From PGYR01 sp041675005 (GTDB taxonomy: Bacteria; Bacteroidota; Ignavibacteria; Kapaibacteriales; UBA2268): a DNA stretch of 64,000 bases. Location of the stretch: contig JBAYUQ010000001.1 of NCBI GenBank assembly GCA_041675005.1, forward strand, positions 372,001 through 436,000. The letters run 5' to 3'. Positions 27,728 through 37,677 of the stretch are shown one piece after another (within the stretch, counting starts at the first letter, position 1; every line of letters begins with the position of its first letter). The notes beneath the pieces are model-generated. The model made no database searches and was not told the DNA's origin. It saw nothing but the letters and a program-made list of their open reading frames with translations. The translations under genes and the position numbers were made by a program.

Positions 27728-28990
27728 ATGCCTAAATATGATTATCCAAAGATTGTAATTACTGGTATGGGAGCTGTGACTCCCATCGGTAATAGTCTTG
27801 AAGAATATTGGAACGCACTTCTAGCTGGTAAAGGTGGCTCAGCCCCTATTACTAGATTTGATGCTTCTGAGTTCAAAACACATTTTGCATGTGAAGTAAA
27901 GGATTACGATCCTGAATTACACATGACCAGAAAAGAAATCCAAAGAATGGATTTATTCACTCAGTTTGCTATGTCTTCAGCTGCTATGGCTGTAGAAGAT
28001 TCTGGAATCGATTTCGAGAACACCGACAAAGATAGAGTAGGTGTGATTATTGGTTCAGGTATTGGTGGTATGTGGACATACCACAACCAACAAGAGAATC
28101 TTTACAAAAGAGATGGAATACCTGATAGGATTTCTCCTTTCTTCGTACCAATGTTAATTTCAGATATTGCAGCGGGTCAAGTAGCTATTAGATGGGGGCT
28201 TCGTGGTCCTAACTACGCCACTGTATCAGCTTGTGCCACTTCTTCTCACTCTCTTGCTGATGCTCTCATGCTATTGCAAAGAGGAGATGCAGACGTAATG
28301 GTTACTGGCGGTGCTGAAGCTGTAATTTGCCCTATGGGGGTAGGTGGTTTCAACGCAATGAAAGCACTTTCTGAAAATAACGAAGGATACGCAACTGCAT
28401 CGAGACCATTTGATAAAGCTAGAGATGGTTTTGTTATTGGTGAAGGTGGTGGGATTCTAATTTTAGAAACAGAAGAGCATGCTAAGAATAGAGGTGCTAA
28501 GATTTATGCAGAGATAGCGGGTATGGGTTTGACAGATGACGCTTACCATATAACTCAGCCAGCTCCAGGAGGAGAAGGTGCAGTTAGATCAATGCGAATT
28601 GCAATCAAAGATGCAGGATTAGTTCCAAACGATATTGATTATATCAATGCTCATGGTACTTCTACTTTCTTCAATGATAAAAATGAATCAAATGCAATCG
28701 TAACTGTATTCGAAGAACATTCTAATAATTTATTAGTTAGTTCTTCTAAATCAATGACGGGACATTTATTAGGTGCCGCTGGAGCCATCGAAGCTATAGC
28801 AGCAGTCAAAGCGATTAAAGAAGGTATTGTACCTCCTACAATTAATTATGACACACCTGATCCAGAATGTGCTGATTTGAATTATGTTCCGAATACTCCA
28901 ATCAAAAAAGAAGTGAAAGCTGCATTAAGCAACACATTCGGTTTTGGTGGGCATAATGCAACTTTATGTTTCAAAGCATACGAAGAGTAA
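27728..28990 (+). CDS. fabF: 3-oxoacyl-ACP synthase II
   Basis: The elongating condensing enzyme (420 aa). The Cys-His-His triad is visible: Cys169 (SACATSSHSLADA), one His in NAHGTSTFFND and one in SMTGHLLGAAGA. The N-terminal VITGMGAVTPIGN and the C-terminal NTFGFGGHNA are standard. Only 23 bases separate it from acpP. Confidence 0.97.
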   Translation: MPKYDYPKIVITGMGAVTPIGNSLEEYWNALLAGKGGSAPITRFDASEFKTHFACEVKDYDPELHMTRKEIQRMDLFTQFAMSSAAMAVEDSGIDFENTDKDRVGVIIGSGIGGMWTYHNQQENLYKRDGIPDRISPFFVPMLISDIAAGQVAIRWGLRGPNYATVSACATSSHSLADALMLLQRGDADVMVTGGAEAVICPMGVGGFNAMKALSENNEGYATASRPFDKARDGFVIGEGGGILILETEEHAKNRGAKIYAEIAGMGLTDDAYHITQPAPGGEGAVRSMRIAIKDAGLVPNDIDYINAHGTSTFFNDKNESNAIVTVFEEHSNNLLVSSSKSMTGHLLGAAGAIEAIAAVKAIKEGIVPPTINYDTPDPECADLNYVPNTPIKKEVKAALSNTFGFGGHNATLCFKAYEE

Positions 28991-28996
28991 TAATTA

Positions 28997-29782
28997 ATGA
29001 TAACAAAGTTTAATAGACTAATTAGCTCTATTTTCTCTGATGATAAGAATTTAAAGAAATCCAACTTCGAAAGATTTTTCGTAGAAGTTGGATTTTTTTC
29101 TAAAGAACAAAAAAAAGTTTTTGAAGAAAAAATTGGTATAAAAATATCAAATTTTGCTTTTTTTGAACAGGCTTTGACTCACCGTTCATATCTTCAAATT
29201 TCTGAAGAGAAAATCTATTCTAATGAGAGATTAGAATTTTTCGGTGATTCAATTTTAGGTATGGTTGTGGCGGAATACTTGTTCTTAGAACATGATGTAC
29301 TAGAAGGGGATCTTACGAAGATGAGATCTTCGATTGTCAACAAACAATCTTTGGCTTATTGTGCTGAAAGAATGGGGCTTGATGAACTTATATTACTTAG
29401 TTATAGTGCCCAAAAAGCATTGCAAAGTGGTAGCAATTCACTTCTAGCAGATAGTGTAGAAGCTATTATTGGCGCAATATATTTAGATAGTGGATTAGAA
29501 AATGCTCGTTATTTCATTACGAAAAAATTTATTCCACTCTTAAACGACAATGGATTTGAACATGAAAAGAATTTCAAGAGTAAGTTACTTGAATTAATAC
29601 AAAGTCAAGGTAAAGACGCACCAACTTATAAAGTCCTTTCAGAAGAAGGACCCGATCACATGAAGAAATTTGATGTGGGGGTTTACTCTCAAGATGAGTT
29701 AATAGGTCAAGGATCAGGCAAGAATAAAAAATCAGCTGAACAAAAAGCAGCTAAATCAGCTTTAAAACAACTAACCGTTTAA
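28997..29782 (+). CDS. rnc: Ribonuclease III
   Basis: A double-strand-specific endonuclease for rRNA and mRNA processing. The signature NERLEFFGDSILGM carries the metal-binding acidic residues, with a second acidic cluster in ADSVEAIIGAIYLD. A double-stranded RNA-binding domain occupies about 193-258 (FKSKLLELIQSQGKDAPTY). The 261-aa length includes an N-terminal extension of about 40 residues. The fabF-rnc order is conserved in many bacteria. Confidence 0.95.
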   Translation: MITKFNRLISSIFSDDKNLKKSNFERFFVEVGFFSKEQKKVFEEKIGIKISNFAFFEQALTHRSYLQISEEKIYSNERLEFFGDSILGMVVAEYLFLEHDVLEGDLTKMRSSIVNKQSLAYCAERMGLDELILLSYSAQKALQSGSNSLLADSVEAIIGAIYLDSGLENARYFITKKFIPLLNDNGFEHEKNFKSKLLELIQSQGKDAPTYKVLSEEGPDHMKKFDVGVYSQDELIGQGSGKNKKSAEQKAAKSALKQLTV

Positions 29783-29788
29783 TAGGAT

Positions 29789-31249
29789 ATGGAAAAATTA
29801 ATATTTGAAAAGTCATCACCTGGAAGAATTGGATACTCTCTTCCAAATTTAGAAATTGAGAAAAAAGATATTTCTGAATATATTCCAAAAGAATTCTTAA
29901 GAAAAGAAGCTGCAGAGCTTCCAGAAGTAAGTGAGATAGAAATTGCTAGACACTTTCAACGTTTATCACACCTTAATTTCAATATTGAAAAAGGTATGTA
30001 TCCACTTGGATCTTGTACTATGAAGTACAATCCTAAAGTGAATGAGAAAGTTGCAGCAATGGACGGATTTGCAAATCTTCATCCATTTAGCCGCGATGAA
30101 AATGCTCAAGGAGCATTGAAAATGATGTTTGAATTGGGCGAATGCTTAAAGAAAATTACTGGTTTACCGGGTGTTTCATTACAACCAGCAGCCGGTTCAC
30201 AGGGTGAATTAACAGGTATTCTAACTTTCAAAAAGTACTTTGAAAAAAGGGGAGAGACTAACAAAACAGTAATCCTTATCCCAGATTCAGCTCACGGAAC
30301 TAATCCTGCTTCAGCTGCTATGGCTGGCTTTGATATCATTAGTGTCAAATCGGGACCTGATGGTAGAATAGATTTAGATGATTTGAGATCAAAATGTGTT
30401 GATAATGTAGCAGGTCTTATGTTAACTAATCCTAATACACTTGGATTATTTGAGACCGATGTTATGGAAATTGAAAAATTAGTACATGGTTGTGGCGGTC
30501 TTATCTATATGGATGGTGCTAACCTAAATGCACTATTAACGATAGCAAGAGCTGGTGATATGAAGTTTGATTGCGTTCATATAAACTTGCATAAAACTTT
30601 CTCTACTCCACACGGTGGTGGTGGACCAGGTGCTGGCCCAATTTGTGTTAGTGAAAAACTAATCGAATTTTTACCAGTTCCAAATATCGAAAAACATGGT
30701 GAAGAATATAAACTAAACTATAATTTCCCTAATACTGTAGGTAAAGTTCATACATTCGGTGGAAACTTTGGTGTATTAGTACGTGCTTATACTTATATTA
30801 GAATGCTAGGGGAAGTTGGACTAAAACGTGTTAGTGAAAATGCAGTAATTAACGCAAACTATATACTTAGCCAGATCAAAGATTATTACGAAGTTCCTTA
30901 CCCAGGTTATTGCTTACACGAATGTATTATAAGTGGTAACTTCCAAAAAAGAGATGGAGTTTCAACTAGAGATATAGCAAAGAGATTATTAGATTTAGGA
31001 TTCCATGCACCGACTATTTACTTCCCATTGGTAGTAAAAGAGGCAATGCTTATAGAGCCAACTGAAACTGAAAATCTTGAGAATTTAGATGGATTCATCA
31101 AAGCAATGATTCAAATTGCCACAGAAACTAAAGAAGAACCTGATACTGTACTTCAAGCTCCTATGACTACTCCATTAAGACGTCTAGATGAAGCTACGGC
31201 TAACAGAAATCTAGATATTAGGTGGAGAAAAGAAGCAGTAACTGCTTAA
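29789..31249 (+). CDS. gcvPB: Glycine dehydrogenase (decarboxylating), subunit 2
   Basis: The PLP-binding half of the split P-protein of the glycine cleavage system (486 aa). The PLP lysine lies in HINLHKTFSTPHGGGGPG. The N-terminal PSFE-like and SCTMKYNPK segments fit the family. The partner gcvPA and the H and T proteins are not in this window, so the active enzyme depends on genes elsewhere. It is the last gene of the fab-rnc run and is followed by a terminator. Confidence 0.94.
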   Translation: MEKLIFEKSSPGRIGYSLPNLEIEKKDISEYIPKEFLRKEAAELPEVSEIEIARHFQRLSHLNFNIEKGMYPLGSCTMKYNPKVNEKVAAMDGFANLHPFSRDENAQGALKMMFELGECLKKITGLPGVSLQPAAGSQGELTGILTFKKYFEKRGETNKTVILIPDSAHGTNPASAAMAGFDIISVKSGPDGRIDLDDLRSKCVDNVAGLMLTNPNTLGLFETDVMEIEKLVHGCGGLIYMDGANLNALLTIARAGDMKFDCVHINLHKTFSTPHGGGGPGAGPICVSEKLIEFLPVPNIEKHGEEYKLNYNFPNTVGKVHTFGGNFGVLVRAYTYIRMLGEVGLKRVSENAVINANYILSQIKDYYEVPYPGYCLHECIISGNFQKRDGVSTRDIAKRLLDLGFHAPTIYFPLVVKEAMLIEPTETENLENLDGFIKAMIQIATETKEEPDTVLQAPMTTPLRRLDEATANRNLDIRWRKEAVTA

Positions 31250-31274
31250 CTACAATTAATAAAAGATAATAATA

Positions 31275-31307
31275 AAACCGGTTACTTGATATGTAATCGG
31301 TTTTTTT
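31275..31307 (+). terminator. Terminator after gcvPB
   Basis: AAACCGGTTAC pairs with GTAATCGGTTT (one G-T pair) around a TTGATAT loop, followed by a T run. It ends the fab-rnc-gcvPB transcript. Confidence 0.9.
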
Positions 31308-31342
31308 GTGAAAATAAATTATGAAAATATGACTGAACTTAA

Positions 31343-31350
31343 TATATTTG
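31343..31350 (+). promoter_or_regulatory. Candidate -7 box (TATATTTG)
   Basis: A consensus TATATTTG stands 83 bases before the hypothetical gene at 31433 and after the gcvPB terminator. The -33 region is poor, so it is only a candidate. Confidence 0.4.
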
Positions 31351-31432
31351 AAAGGATAAATAATCAAATGTATTTTTCTAGCTTAAATATACCCGTCAGA
31401 AGATTTATAACAATAAGGTATAGGATATCAAA

Positions 31433-32320
31433 ATGAATATAGAAGACCTACAAAAAGAAATTGATAAAATAATGAATGAGCAAAATGATAGAGGAATACC
31501 AGATTTTGAAGGGTATTCACCTAATGAGATGACTCAAATATTATATTCGACATTCGAAAAAGATAGTAAAATTATTTTGCAGGAATTAACAGATGAGGAA
31601 TATAATAAAATTCCTATTCTTAATCAGATTAAATATCTTATGAATTTAATTTCTGAAAGTGGGGAATTAAAACTAACTGCTACAGGAGCATTACCACCAA
31701 AAGTAGTTTCTGAATTATACAACCAAGGTTTTTTGGTAGAGAGAACATTTGAAGCAGGTATCTCTAAACTAACTAAAGAAATTGATTCAATTACAGTTAG
31801 TTTAACTAGGATACTAACTGAGTTATCTGGCATTGCAAAAAAAAGAGCTGGTAAATTGAGTTTGACTAAAAAAGGAGAAAAATTATTAAAAGATAATTCT
31901 AAATTATTAGAACTTATATTTAAAACTTTCACAACAAAATTTAGTTGGGCCTATTATGATTATTTCAAAAATAATCAGATTGGTCAATTTGGATTTGGTT
32001 TTTCACTTATTTTAATTAGTAAATACGGAAACAAAAGACAAGATGTTAATTATTTTGCTGAAAAGTACTTAATTGCATTTCCTAACCTGGTAGAAGACAA
32101 ATTAGATGAATATTTTGAATCATTTGAATCACAAAGTTATTATTGTTACTCAGTGCGTACATTCAATAGATTTCTTGATTATTTTAGTCTTATAAGTATA
32201 GATAAATCTGAAAAGGATATTTTCGGACCAACTTATATTAAGAAAACAGAATTATTTGATAAATTAATTAAAATTGTACCTCCTGCTGGTCAATATAAAG
32301 GGAATAAAACAATCAATTAA
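31433..32320 (+). CDS. Hypothetical protein, 295 aa
   Basis: I do not recognise a function. The protein is soluble and charged, with no signal peptide. The N-terminal pattern PDFEGYSPNEMTQILY (23-38) resembles a segment shared by uncharacterised Bacteroidota proteins, in which FEGYSP-type motifs precede a helical domain. The middle (residues 70-165) looks helical and includes LSLTKKGEKLL, as in winged-helix proteins. The C-terminus ends in VPPAGQYKGNKTIN. It has its own terminators on either side, so it is a single-gene unit. Confidence 0.7.
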   Translation: MNIEDLQKEIDKIMNEQNDRGIPDFEGYSPNEMTQILYSTFEKDSKIILQELTDEEYNKIPILNQIKYLMNLISESGELKLTATGALPPKVVSELYNQGFLVERTFEAGISKLTKEIDSITVSLTRILTELSGIAKKRAGKLSLTKKGEKLLKDNSKLLELIFKTFTTKFSWAYYDYFKNNQIGQFGFGFSLILISKYGNKRQDVNYFAEKYLIAFPNLVEDKLDEYFESFESQSYYCYSVRTFNRFLDYFSLISIDKSEKDIFGPTYIKKTELFDKLIKIVPPAGQYKGNKTIN

Positions 32321-32351
32321 TCCTATAAAACAGATATTCAAGTTAGATAAT

Positions 32352-32379
32352 AAAAAAAGCTCCCATTTCTGAGAGCTTA
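32352..32379 (-). terminator. Terminator after pruA
   Basis: Read on the minus strand, AAGCTC and GAGCTT form a stem followed by seven T residues, 25 bases after the dehydrogenase stop. It may also act on the plus-strand gene. Confidence 0.8.
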
Positions 32380-32403
32380 GTTAATTTCATATCTTAGTAA
32401 AAC

Positions 32404-33948
32404 TTACTTTTTTGTTGCAACTGACTTACCTTGCATGAATAATTGCAAGTAATCACGGCTACCAGCTTTACTATCAGTACCACTCATGTTGAATCCACCA
32501 AAAGGATGAACATCAACTAAAGCACCAGTACATTTTCTGTTTAGGTATAAATTACCACAATGAAGCTCTTTCTTACCACGAGCCAATTTTTCTGGATTGT
32601 TAGTAATCAAACCACCTGTTAAACCATAAATAGTATCATTGAAAATTCTTATACCATCATCGAAGTTCTTCGATTTAATAACAGCTAGAACAGGACCGAA
32701 TATTTCTTCTTTAGAAATTCGAGCAGTGTCCGGAACATCAACTATTAGAGTAGGGGAGATGAAGTAACCTTTGTCAGCATCTGGAGTAGTACCACCAACT
32801 ATTAATCTACCTTCTTTTTTACCAATTTCAATAAATTCTTTAATTGAGTTATAAGCACTTTCACTAACTACGGGACCAGCTGCAGCATTATCTCTTGGAT
32901 CTCCCATTTCAATTGCTTTAACTTTAGCTTCTAATTTTTCTATGAATTCATCATATACTTTTTCATCTACGATAGCTCTTGAGCAAGCTGAACATTTCTG
33001 TCCTTGGAATCCAAATGCAGCTTTCGCCACTTCACTTGCAGCATAATCAACATCTACTTCACTGTCGATTAACATTGCATCTTTTCCACCCATTTCAGCA
33101 ACTACTCGTTTCAACCAGATTTGACCTGGATTAACTTTTGCTGCTCTTTCATAGATACGTGTACCTACTTCCATTGAGCCAGTAAATGAGATGTAACGTG
33201 TTCTAGGATGGTCAACCATATAATCACCTGCCTCTGCACCGCTAGCCACAAGGTAGTTGAATACACCGTCAGGTAATCCAACTTCTCTCATTAGTTCATC
33301 AAATAATTTTGCCATCATAGGGGCATCAGAAGATGGCTTCAATACGACTGTGTTACCAGTAACTACTGAAGCTGCAACTGTACCAGCCATTATAGCAAAA
33401 GGGAAGTTCCACGGTGGTATTACAATACCTACACCTAAAGGAATATAAAAATATTCATTAATTTCGTCTGGTTGTCCAGTTAACGGTTGATTCTGTGATA
33501 AACGAATCATTTCTCGACCATAAAATTCTAGGAAATCAATTGCTTCACAAGTGTCTGCATCTGCTTCTAGATAGTTTTTTCCTACTTCTGTTATCATCCA
33601 TGCATTAATTTCTAATCTTCTTTGTTTAATTAATTCACTTGCCTTGAATAAATATTCAGATCTTTCTGCTGCTGGAACATATTTCCACGTTTCAAAAGCT
33701 TTTTCTGCTGCATTGATTGCTTTCTCAGCATCTTCTTTTCCAGATTTTTGAAAGATACCTACTACTTCTGATTTATTTGCAGGATTGAAAGACGTAGTCT
33801 TTTTATCAGTGTAAACTTCTTTACCATCTATTATGTTAGGATATTCTTTACCTAATTGTGATTTTACTTTTTCAATTGCATCTTTTTGTTGTTGTGCTAT
33901 TGCTGGATCATTGAAATCCAAGTATTCCATGGGCTTGTAAGCTACCAT
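32404..33948 (-). CDS. pruA: L-glutamate gamma-semialdehyde (P5C) dehydrogenase
   Basis: An NAD-dependent aldehyde dehydrogenase that oxidises the proline-catabolic intermediate to glutamate. The catalytic Cys is in FQGQKCSACSRA and the general base Glu in VAEMGGKDAMLID. The VPPWNFP-like cofactor motif reads VIPPWNFPFAIM. It is 514 aa from the ATG at 33948, which GGAG precedes by 7 bases; the frame also opens at a GTG 12 bases earlier. It is a stand-alone enzyme, not a PutA fusion, and no proline dehydrogenase is adjacent. Confidence 0.93.
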   Translation of the reverse strand: MVAYKPMEYLDFNDPAIAQQQKDAIEKVKSQLGKEYPNIIDGKEVYTDKKTTSFNPANKSEVVGIFQKSGKEDAEKAINAAEKAFETWKYVPAAERSEYLFKASELIKQRRLEINAWMITEVGKNYLEADADTCEAIDFLEFYGREMIRLSQNQPLTGQPDEINEYFYIPLGVGIVIPPWNFPFAIMAGTVAASVVTGNTVVLKPSSDAPMMAKLFDELMREVGLPDGVFNYLVASGAEAGDYMVDHPRTRYISFTGSMEVGTRIYERAAKVNPGQIWLKRVVAEMGGKDAMLIDSEVDVDYAASEVAKAAFGFQGQKCSACSRAIVDEKVYDEFIEKLEAKVKAIEMGDPRDNAAAGPVVSESAYNSIKEFIEIGKKEGRLIVGGTTPDADKGYFISPTLIVDVPDTARISKEEIFGPVLAVIKSKNFDDGIRIFNDTIYGLTGGLITNNPEKLARGKKELHCGNLYLNRKCTGALVDVHPFGGFNMSGTDSKAGSRDYLQLFMQGKSVATKK

Positions 33949-33989
33949 CTTTAACTCCACTTTTTTTGTAATGTTTTAAATATAATTTG

Positions 33990-33997
33990 CAAATATA
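33990..33997 (-). promoter_or_regulatory. Candidate -7 box for pruA (TATATTTG)
   Basis: On the minus strand TATATTTG stands 41 bases before the pruA ATG. The -33 element is weak. Confidence 0.45.
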
Positions 33998-34061
33998 AGG
34001 ATAATCTTTTCAACTATGTAACTTGCTGAAAGGTATAGAAGAATATCTAAGTTGAATAGTG

Positions 34062-35729
34062 TTATTGGGTCACTGTTTCCAAGCGAATACTAACTTTTAC
34101 ACGTCTTTTGAGGTCGTTAGGTCTTTTAGTATTATCATCCACTCCACCTGTAAGCATATTGATAACTATATTGCTATTATCTGTGACTTTATCTTTTATA
34201 TATGCACCAGTATAATATGCTCTGATGAATGATAATAGTTGATTATCTATAACAGCTCCATTTTTAACTGCTACATTTCCTTTCTCATCATATATATCCG
34301 GTCCAGGATAAATTTTATTTGAAGAAATATCGCGAGGGTCAGAGTATCCAGTTATATCAAGAACTATTTTTGTATGACTTAAAATACAATCATTTTTTAG
34401 ATTATTTAGTCTATCATTTATATATTCTATTGCTTCGTTGAATGCAGAATCAATTGTATAAGAGTATTCATGATACTTGTCATCTGGATATTCAATATAT
34501 GAAGTATTACCTTTTCCAGTTATCACACCTAATTTGAATAAGCTTTTCAATTCTTTTAAGTTATCTGATGTGTTTGGTCTATAATATCCTGTCACAAAGA
34601 AAGGAATATCATACTCTTCAAAGTTAAATTCTACAGTATAATTAGGGAGGAAGATATCTTGTTGTAAAACGACATCTGCATTTTCATTACACTCAGCAAA
34701 AAATAAATTAGTGCTCTTAACAGAGTTATAGCAATCATTTTTATATGTCAAATAGTAATAATTATTGGCAGATAAGTCAAATTCAAAATATGAGTTATTA
34801 GGAATTATATATTGGTTTAATAAAATACTATCTTGTGAATAAAGCTCTACAATCCCTTTAAGCGGAACATTCTCAAATTCACTGATAACGTTGCCAGTAA
34901 GTGTTACTTTTCTACAAAAGTCAAATCTATATATATCAAATTGTCCACAACCACCTGGTCTGTCTGAGGAAAGAAATAATTCATTATTTATAACAACAGG
35001 GGAGATATTATTAAAATTTGAATTATAATCTTTGCTTAATTGATATGGTTCATTCAACATTTCAGAATTGATATCTTTAGCAAAAATAGCAAACTTCCCA
35101 TTTACTTTTCTAGAAAATAGAAATTTATTAAATGACTCAGAATAAAAACCTTCATCAGCATTTGTATTAATATAAGTATAAGGAAGAGGTTGCGTCCAAT
35201 TTCCATTTTCATAATCAGAATAATATATATCCCATTGCCCGTTAATTTCCTTTGTGTAATATAACCTATTACCTACGAAAAATGGATGACCTTCAAATCC
35301 TTCACTATTGAGCACCTTTGTATCTATTATTCTAGCATATTCCCCTCGAACATAAATAAATGCATATAAGTCTCTATTCAAAGAATCTATAGTTAACCCT
35401 GATGCAACAAAAAGAGTTTTTTCTTTATCTAAAGAAAATGAAGTAGGTAATCCAGGAGATATTAAGTTATTGTGTTTTATTACATTATCAAGTTTAGTTA
35501 AGAGACTATTATTGTCTTTTATCTGAAAAATGTTAAATTGCATATTGTCATTTGTTAGATAAACTATTTCATTATCAACCAATTTTATGAGCGGTTCATT
35601 ATCAATAGAATTAATAATATTACCTAAATTACCATTTGTACTTACACTCTTGCATTCTTCTTTTTTCAGTACTGAAGAACAGGAGAAAAAAGAAAATAAT
35701 AATAAAATTATAGCTAATTGTTTTTTCAT
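34062..35729 (-). CDS. PD40/OmpA-like lipoprotein, PorE-like layout
   Basis: An exported lipoprotein of 555 aa, with the signal KKQLAIILLLFSFFSC (Cys17) from the ATG at 35729. Blades of a PD40 (WD40-like) propeller are visible, for example GHPFFVGNRLYYTKE and LFLSSDRPGGCGQFDIYRFD. A carboxypeptidase-regulatory-like domain follows (VTLTGNVISEFENVPLKG). The C-terminal part resembles an OmpA peptidoglycan-binding domain (DITGYSDPRD, RRVKVSIR). This order recalls the T9SS protein PorE, without its TPR part. A role in anchoring the secretion machine is inferred from layout only. It is divergent from alr, 74 bases apart. Confidence 0.75.
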   Translation of the reverse strand: MKKQLAIILLLFSFFSCSSVLKKEECKSVSTNGNLGNIINSIDNEPLIKLVDNEIVYLTNDNMQFNIFQIKDNNSLLTKLDNVIKHNNLISPGLPTSFSLDKEKTLFVASGLTIDSLNRDLYAFIYVRGEYARIIDTKVLNSEGFEGHPFFVGNRLYYTKEINGQWDIYYSDYENGNWTQPLPYTYINTNADEGFYSESFNKFLFSRKVNGKFAIFAKDINSEMLNEPYQLSKDYNSNFNNISPVVINNELFLSSDRPGGCGQFDIYRFDFCRKVTLTGNVISEFENVPLKGIVELYSQDSILLNQYIIPNNSYFEFDLSANNYYYLTYKNDCYNSVKSTNLFFAECNENADVVLQQDIFLPNYTVEFNFEEYDIPFFVTGYYRPNTSDNLKELKSLFKLGVITGKGNTSYIEYPDDKYHEYSYTIDSAFNEAIEYINDRLNNLKNDCILSHTKIVLDITGYSDPRDISSNKIYPGPDIYDEKGNVAVKNGAVIDNQLLSFIRAYYTGAYIKDKVTDNSNIVINMLTGGVDDNTKRPNDLKRRVKVSIRLETVTQ

Positions 35730-35803
35730 TAAAAAATATCTTAGTAATTTCGAAAATCTAAATACTTCACTCTTATTCTCGGCATAAAGGACAGCAATTA
35801 TTA

Positions 35804-36901
35804 ATGAACAGATCAAAAGCAATCATAAATACCAAAAACATAAGACACAATTTAAGAATAATAAGAGAAATATCTGGCACAAAGATAATAGGAATTGTAA
35901 AAGCCAATGGATATGGTACCGGAATTAATGAGATTTCAAAAGTGTTACGTGATGAAGGAGTAGAAATGCTCGGTGTTCCTTATGTCCATGAAGCAGAAGG
36001 TTTACGTAAGGAAGGTGATACAGGAGAAATTCTATTAACTGGAACTCTATCAGAAGATGAGGTAAACAACGTAATAAGTTTAGATTTGCAAGTATGTACC
36101 GTCAATACTAATGTACTAAATGCATTAAACAATGCTGCTAACCTAAAGAATACCAAAGCATTGGTACATATTTTTGTGGATACTGGTATGAATAGAGAAG
36201 GTGTAAAACCTTCAAAATTAGATGAGTTTATCAAAGTATTACAAACTTTAGAAAATCTAAAAGTTGTTGGTTGTTTAACTCACCTAATTGCATCTGATGA
36301 TGTAGATAAAACTCAAACAAATAATCAAATAAAAGAATTTACAGTTGCACTTAACAAAATAGAGTCAGCTTTTGGCAAACTAGAATATATTCATACTCAT
36401 AATTCAGCAGCAATTTTTAATGATATAGTAAGTCCAAGTAATTACTCTAGACCTGGTATTGCTATATATGGATTTTTACCTACTAGAGAACTGCAAGAAA
36501 AAAGTGGTTTAATTCCGAGTCTCAAGTTAGTGTCAGAAGTGACGTTGATAAAACAAGTTAGCAAGGGTGAGACTGTTGGCTATAGTAATAAGTACGTTGC
36601 GGAAAAAGATATTACAATTGCATTAATACCATTCGGATATGGTCATGGATTCCCTTGGGCTTTGTCTAATTGCGGCTCGTTTAGTATTAACAATAATAGA
36701 TGTAAGATTGTCGGCTCGGTATGTATGGATTTCACTATGGTTGATATTACAGGATTAGATGTTTCCGTAGGTGATGAAGTGATTATAATGGGTGATGGTA
36801 TAACTGGTGATTCAATCTTTGACATATCCGAGAAGGCAAATACTATTCCTTATGAAATAATAACTCACTTATTACCTCGATTAGACAGAGAGTATATATA
36901 G
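35804..36901 (+). CDS. alr: Alanine racemase
   Basis: A PLP enzyme that makes D-alanine for peptidoglycan (365 aa). The PLP lysine is Lys33 in GIVKANGYGTG, and a candidate catalytic tyrosine lies in the VGYSNKY segment. FGYGHGFPW and VCMDFTMVDIT correspond to conserved C-terminal motifs, with some unusual residues (ANGYGTG where many have ADAYGHG). The gene is monocistronic or leads into scpA after 65 bases. Confidence 0.92.
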   Translation: MNRSKAIINTKNIRHNLRIIREISGTKIIGIVKANGYGTGINEISKVLRDEGVEMLGVPYVHEAEGLRKEGDTGEILLTGTLSEDEVNNVISLDLQVCTVNTNVLNALNNAANLKNTKALVHIFVDTGMNREGVKPSKLDEFIKVLQTLENLKVVGCLTHLIASDDVDKTQTNNQIKEFTVALNKIESAFGKLEYIHTHNSAAIFNDIVSPSNYSRPGIAIYGFLPTRELQEKSGLIPSLKLVSEVTLIKQVSKGETVGYSNKYVAEKDITIALIPFGYGHGFPWALSNCGSFSINNNRCKIVGSVCMDFTMVDITGLDVSVGDEVIIMGDGITGDSIFDISEKANTIPYEIITHLLPRLDREYI

Positions 36902-36966
36902 ATGTTGAAAAATTAATTCCTACTACTCCATATAATACTTTACTTTTGTTAAAAATGTAAACAACT

Positions 36967-37677
36967 ATGTACAGAATTCACCTCCCAAATTTCGAAGGTC
37001 CTTTTGATTTGCTCCTCTATTTTATTAGAAGAGACGAATTGGATATTTATGATATTCCAATTTCTAGAATAACTGAAGAATTTCTTAGTTACGTTAGAGT
37101 TATGAAATTGCTAGATTTGGAGCTAGCTGGTGAGTTTATACTAATGGCTTCTACTCTAATGTATATCAAAGCGAGATTGCTTCTTCCAAAGCCAAAAGAC
37201 GAAAATGGTGATGAGATAGAAGATCCTCGTACAGAGTTAGTACAGAAGTTGTTAGAATACAAGCAGATAAAAGAAGCCACTGAAGATATGCGTGTTTCAG
37301 AAGAAAATAATCTTCATTATCACGAACGAAATTATTTTGGTAATGATGAATCAGCTGAAGTAATATATACTAACACGACAATGTTTGATCTACTAACAGC
37401 TTTTAAAACAGCAGTTGATAGATTAGACAATGCAGCCCAAGAACACGTCGTCGAGCTTATCCCGATTTCTGTTGAAGAGCAAAAAGAAGAATTAATAAAA
37501 ATAGTCAGCATGAAAGGAAGAATAAAATTCCTAGATTTTATGAAAGATAAGCCTAGAGCATTCATAGTTGTTACTTTTCTTGCATTGCTAGAACTAATTC
37601 GTTCTCAAGAACTGTTTATAACACAAGAAGATTTGTTTGAAGACATTATTATATCACCAACACTTAACTTGAATTAG
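36967..37677 (+). CDS. scpA: Segregation and condensation protein A
   Basis: The kleisin subunit that bridges SMC heads in chromosome condensation (236 aa). The N-terminus FEGPFDLLLYFIRRDELDIYDI is diagnostic. The C-terminal winged-helix region contains FLALLELIRSQELFITQEDLF. It abuts scpB with no gap (TAG then ATG). A TACTTTTG box lies 18 bases before the start and may be its -7 element. Confidence 0.94.
   Translation: MYRIHLPNFEGPFDLLLYFIRRDELDIYDIPISRITEEFLSYVRVMKLLDLELAGEFILMASTLMYIKARLLLPKPKDENGDEIEDPRTELVQKLLEYKQIKEATEDMRVSEENNLHYHERNYFGNDESAEVIYTNTTMFDLLTAFKTAVDRLDNAAQEHVVELIPISVEEQKEELIKIVSMKGRIKFLDFMKDKPRAFIVVTFLALLELIRSQELFITQEDLFEDIIISPTLNLN

Noticed and set aside
29789..29830. 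Glycine riboswitch or separate promoter before gcvPB
   Set aside because: Only 6 bases separate rnc and gcvPB, so there is no room; the gene is carried by the upstream transcript.
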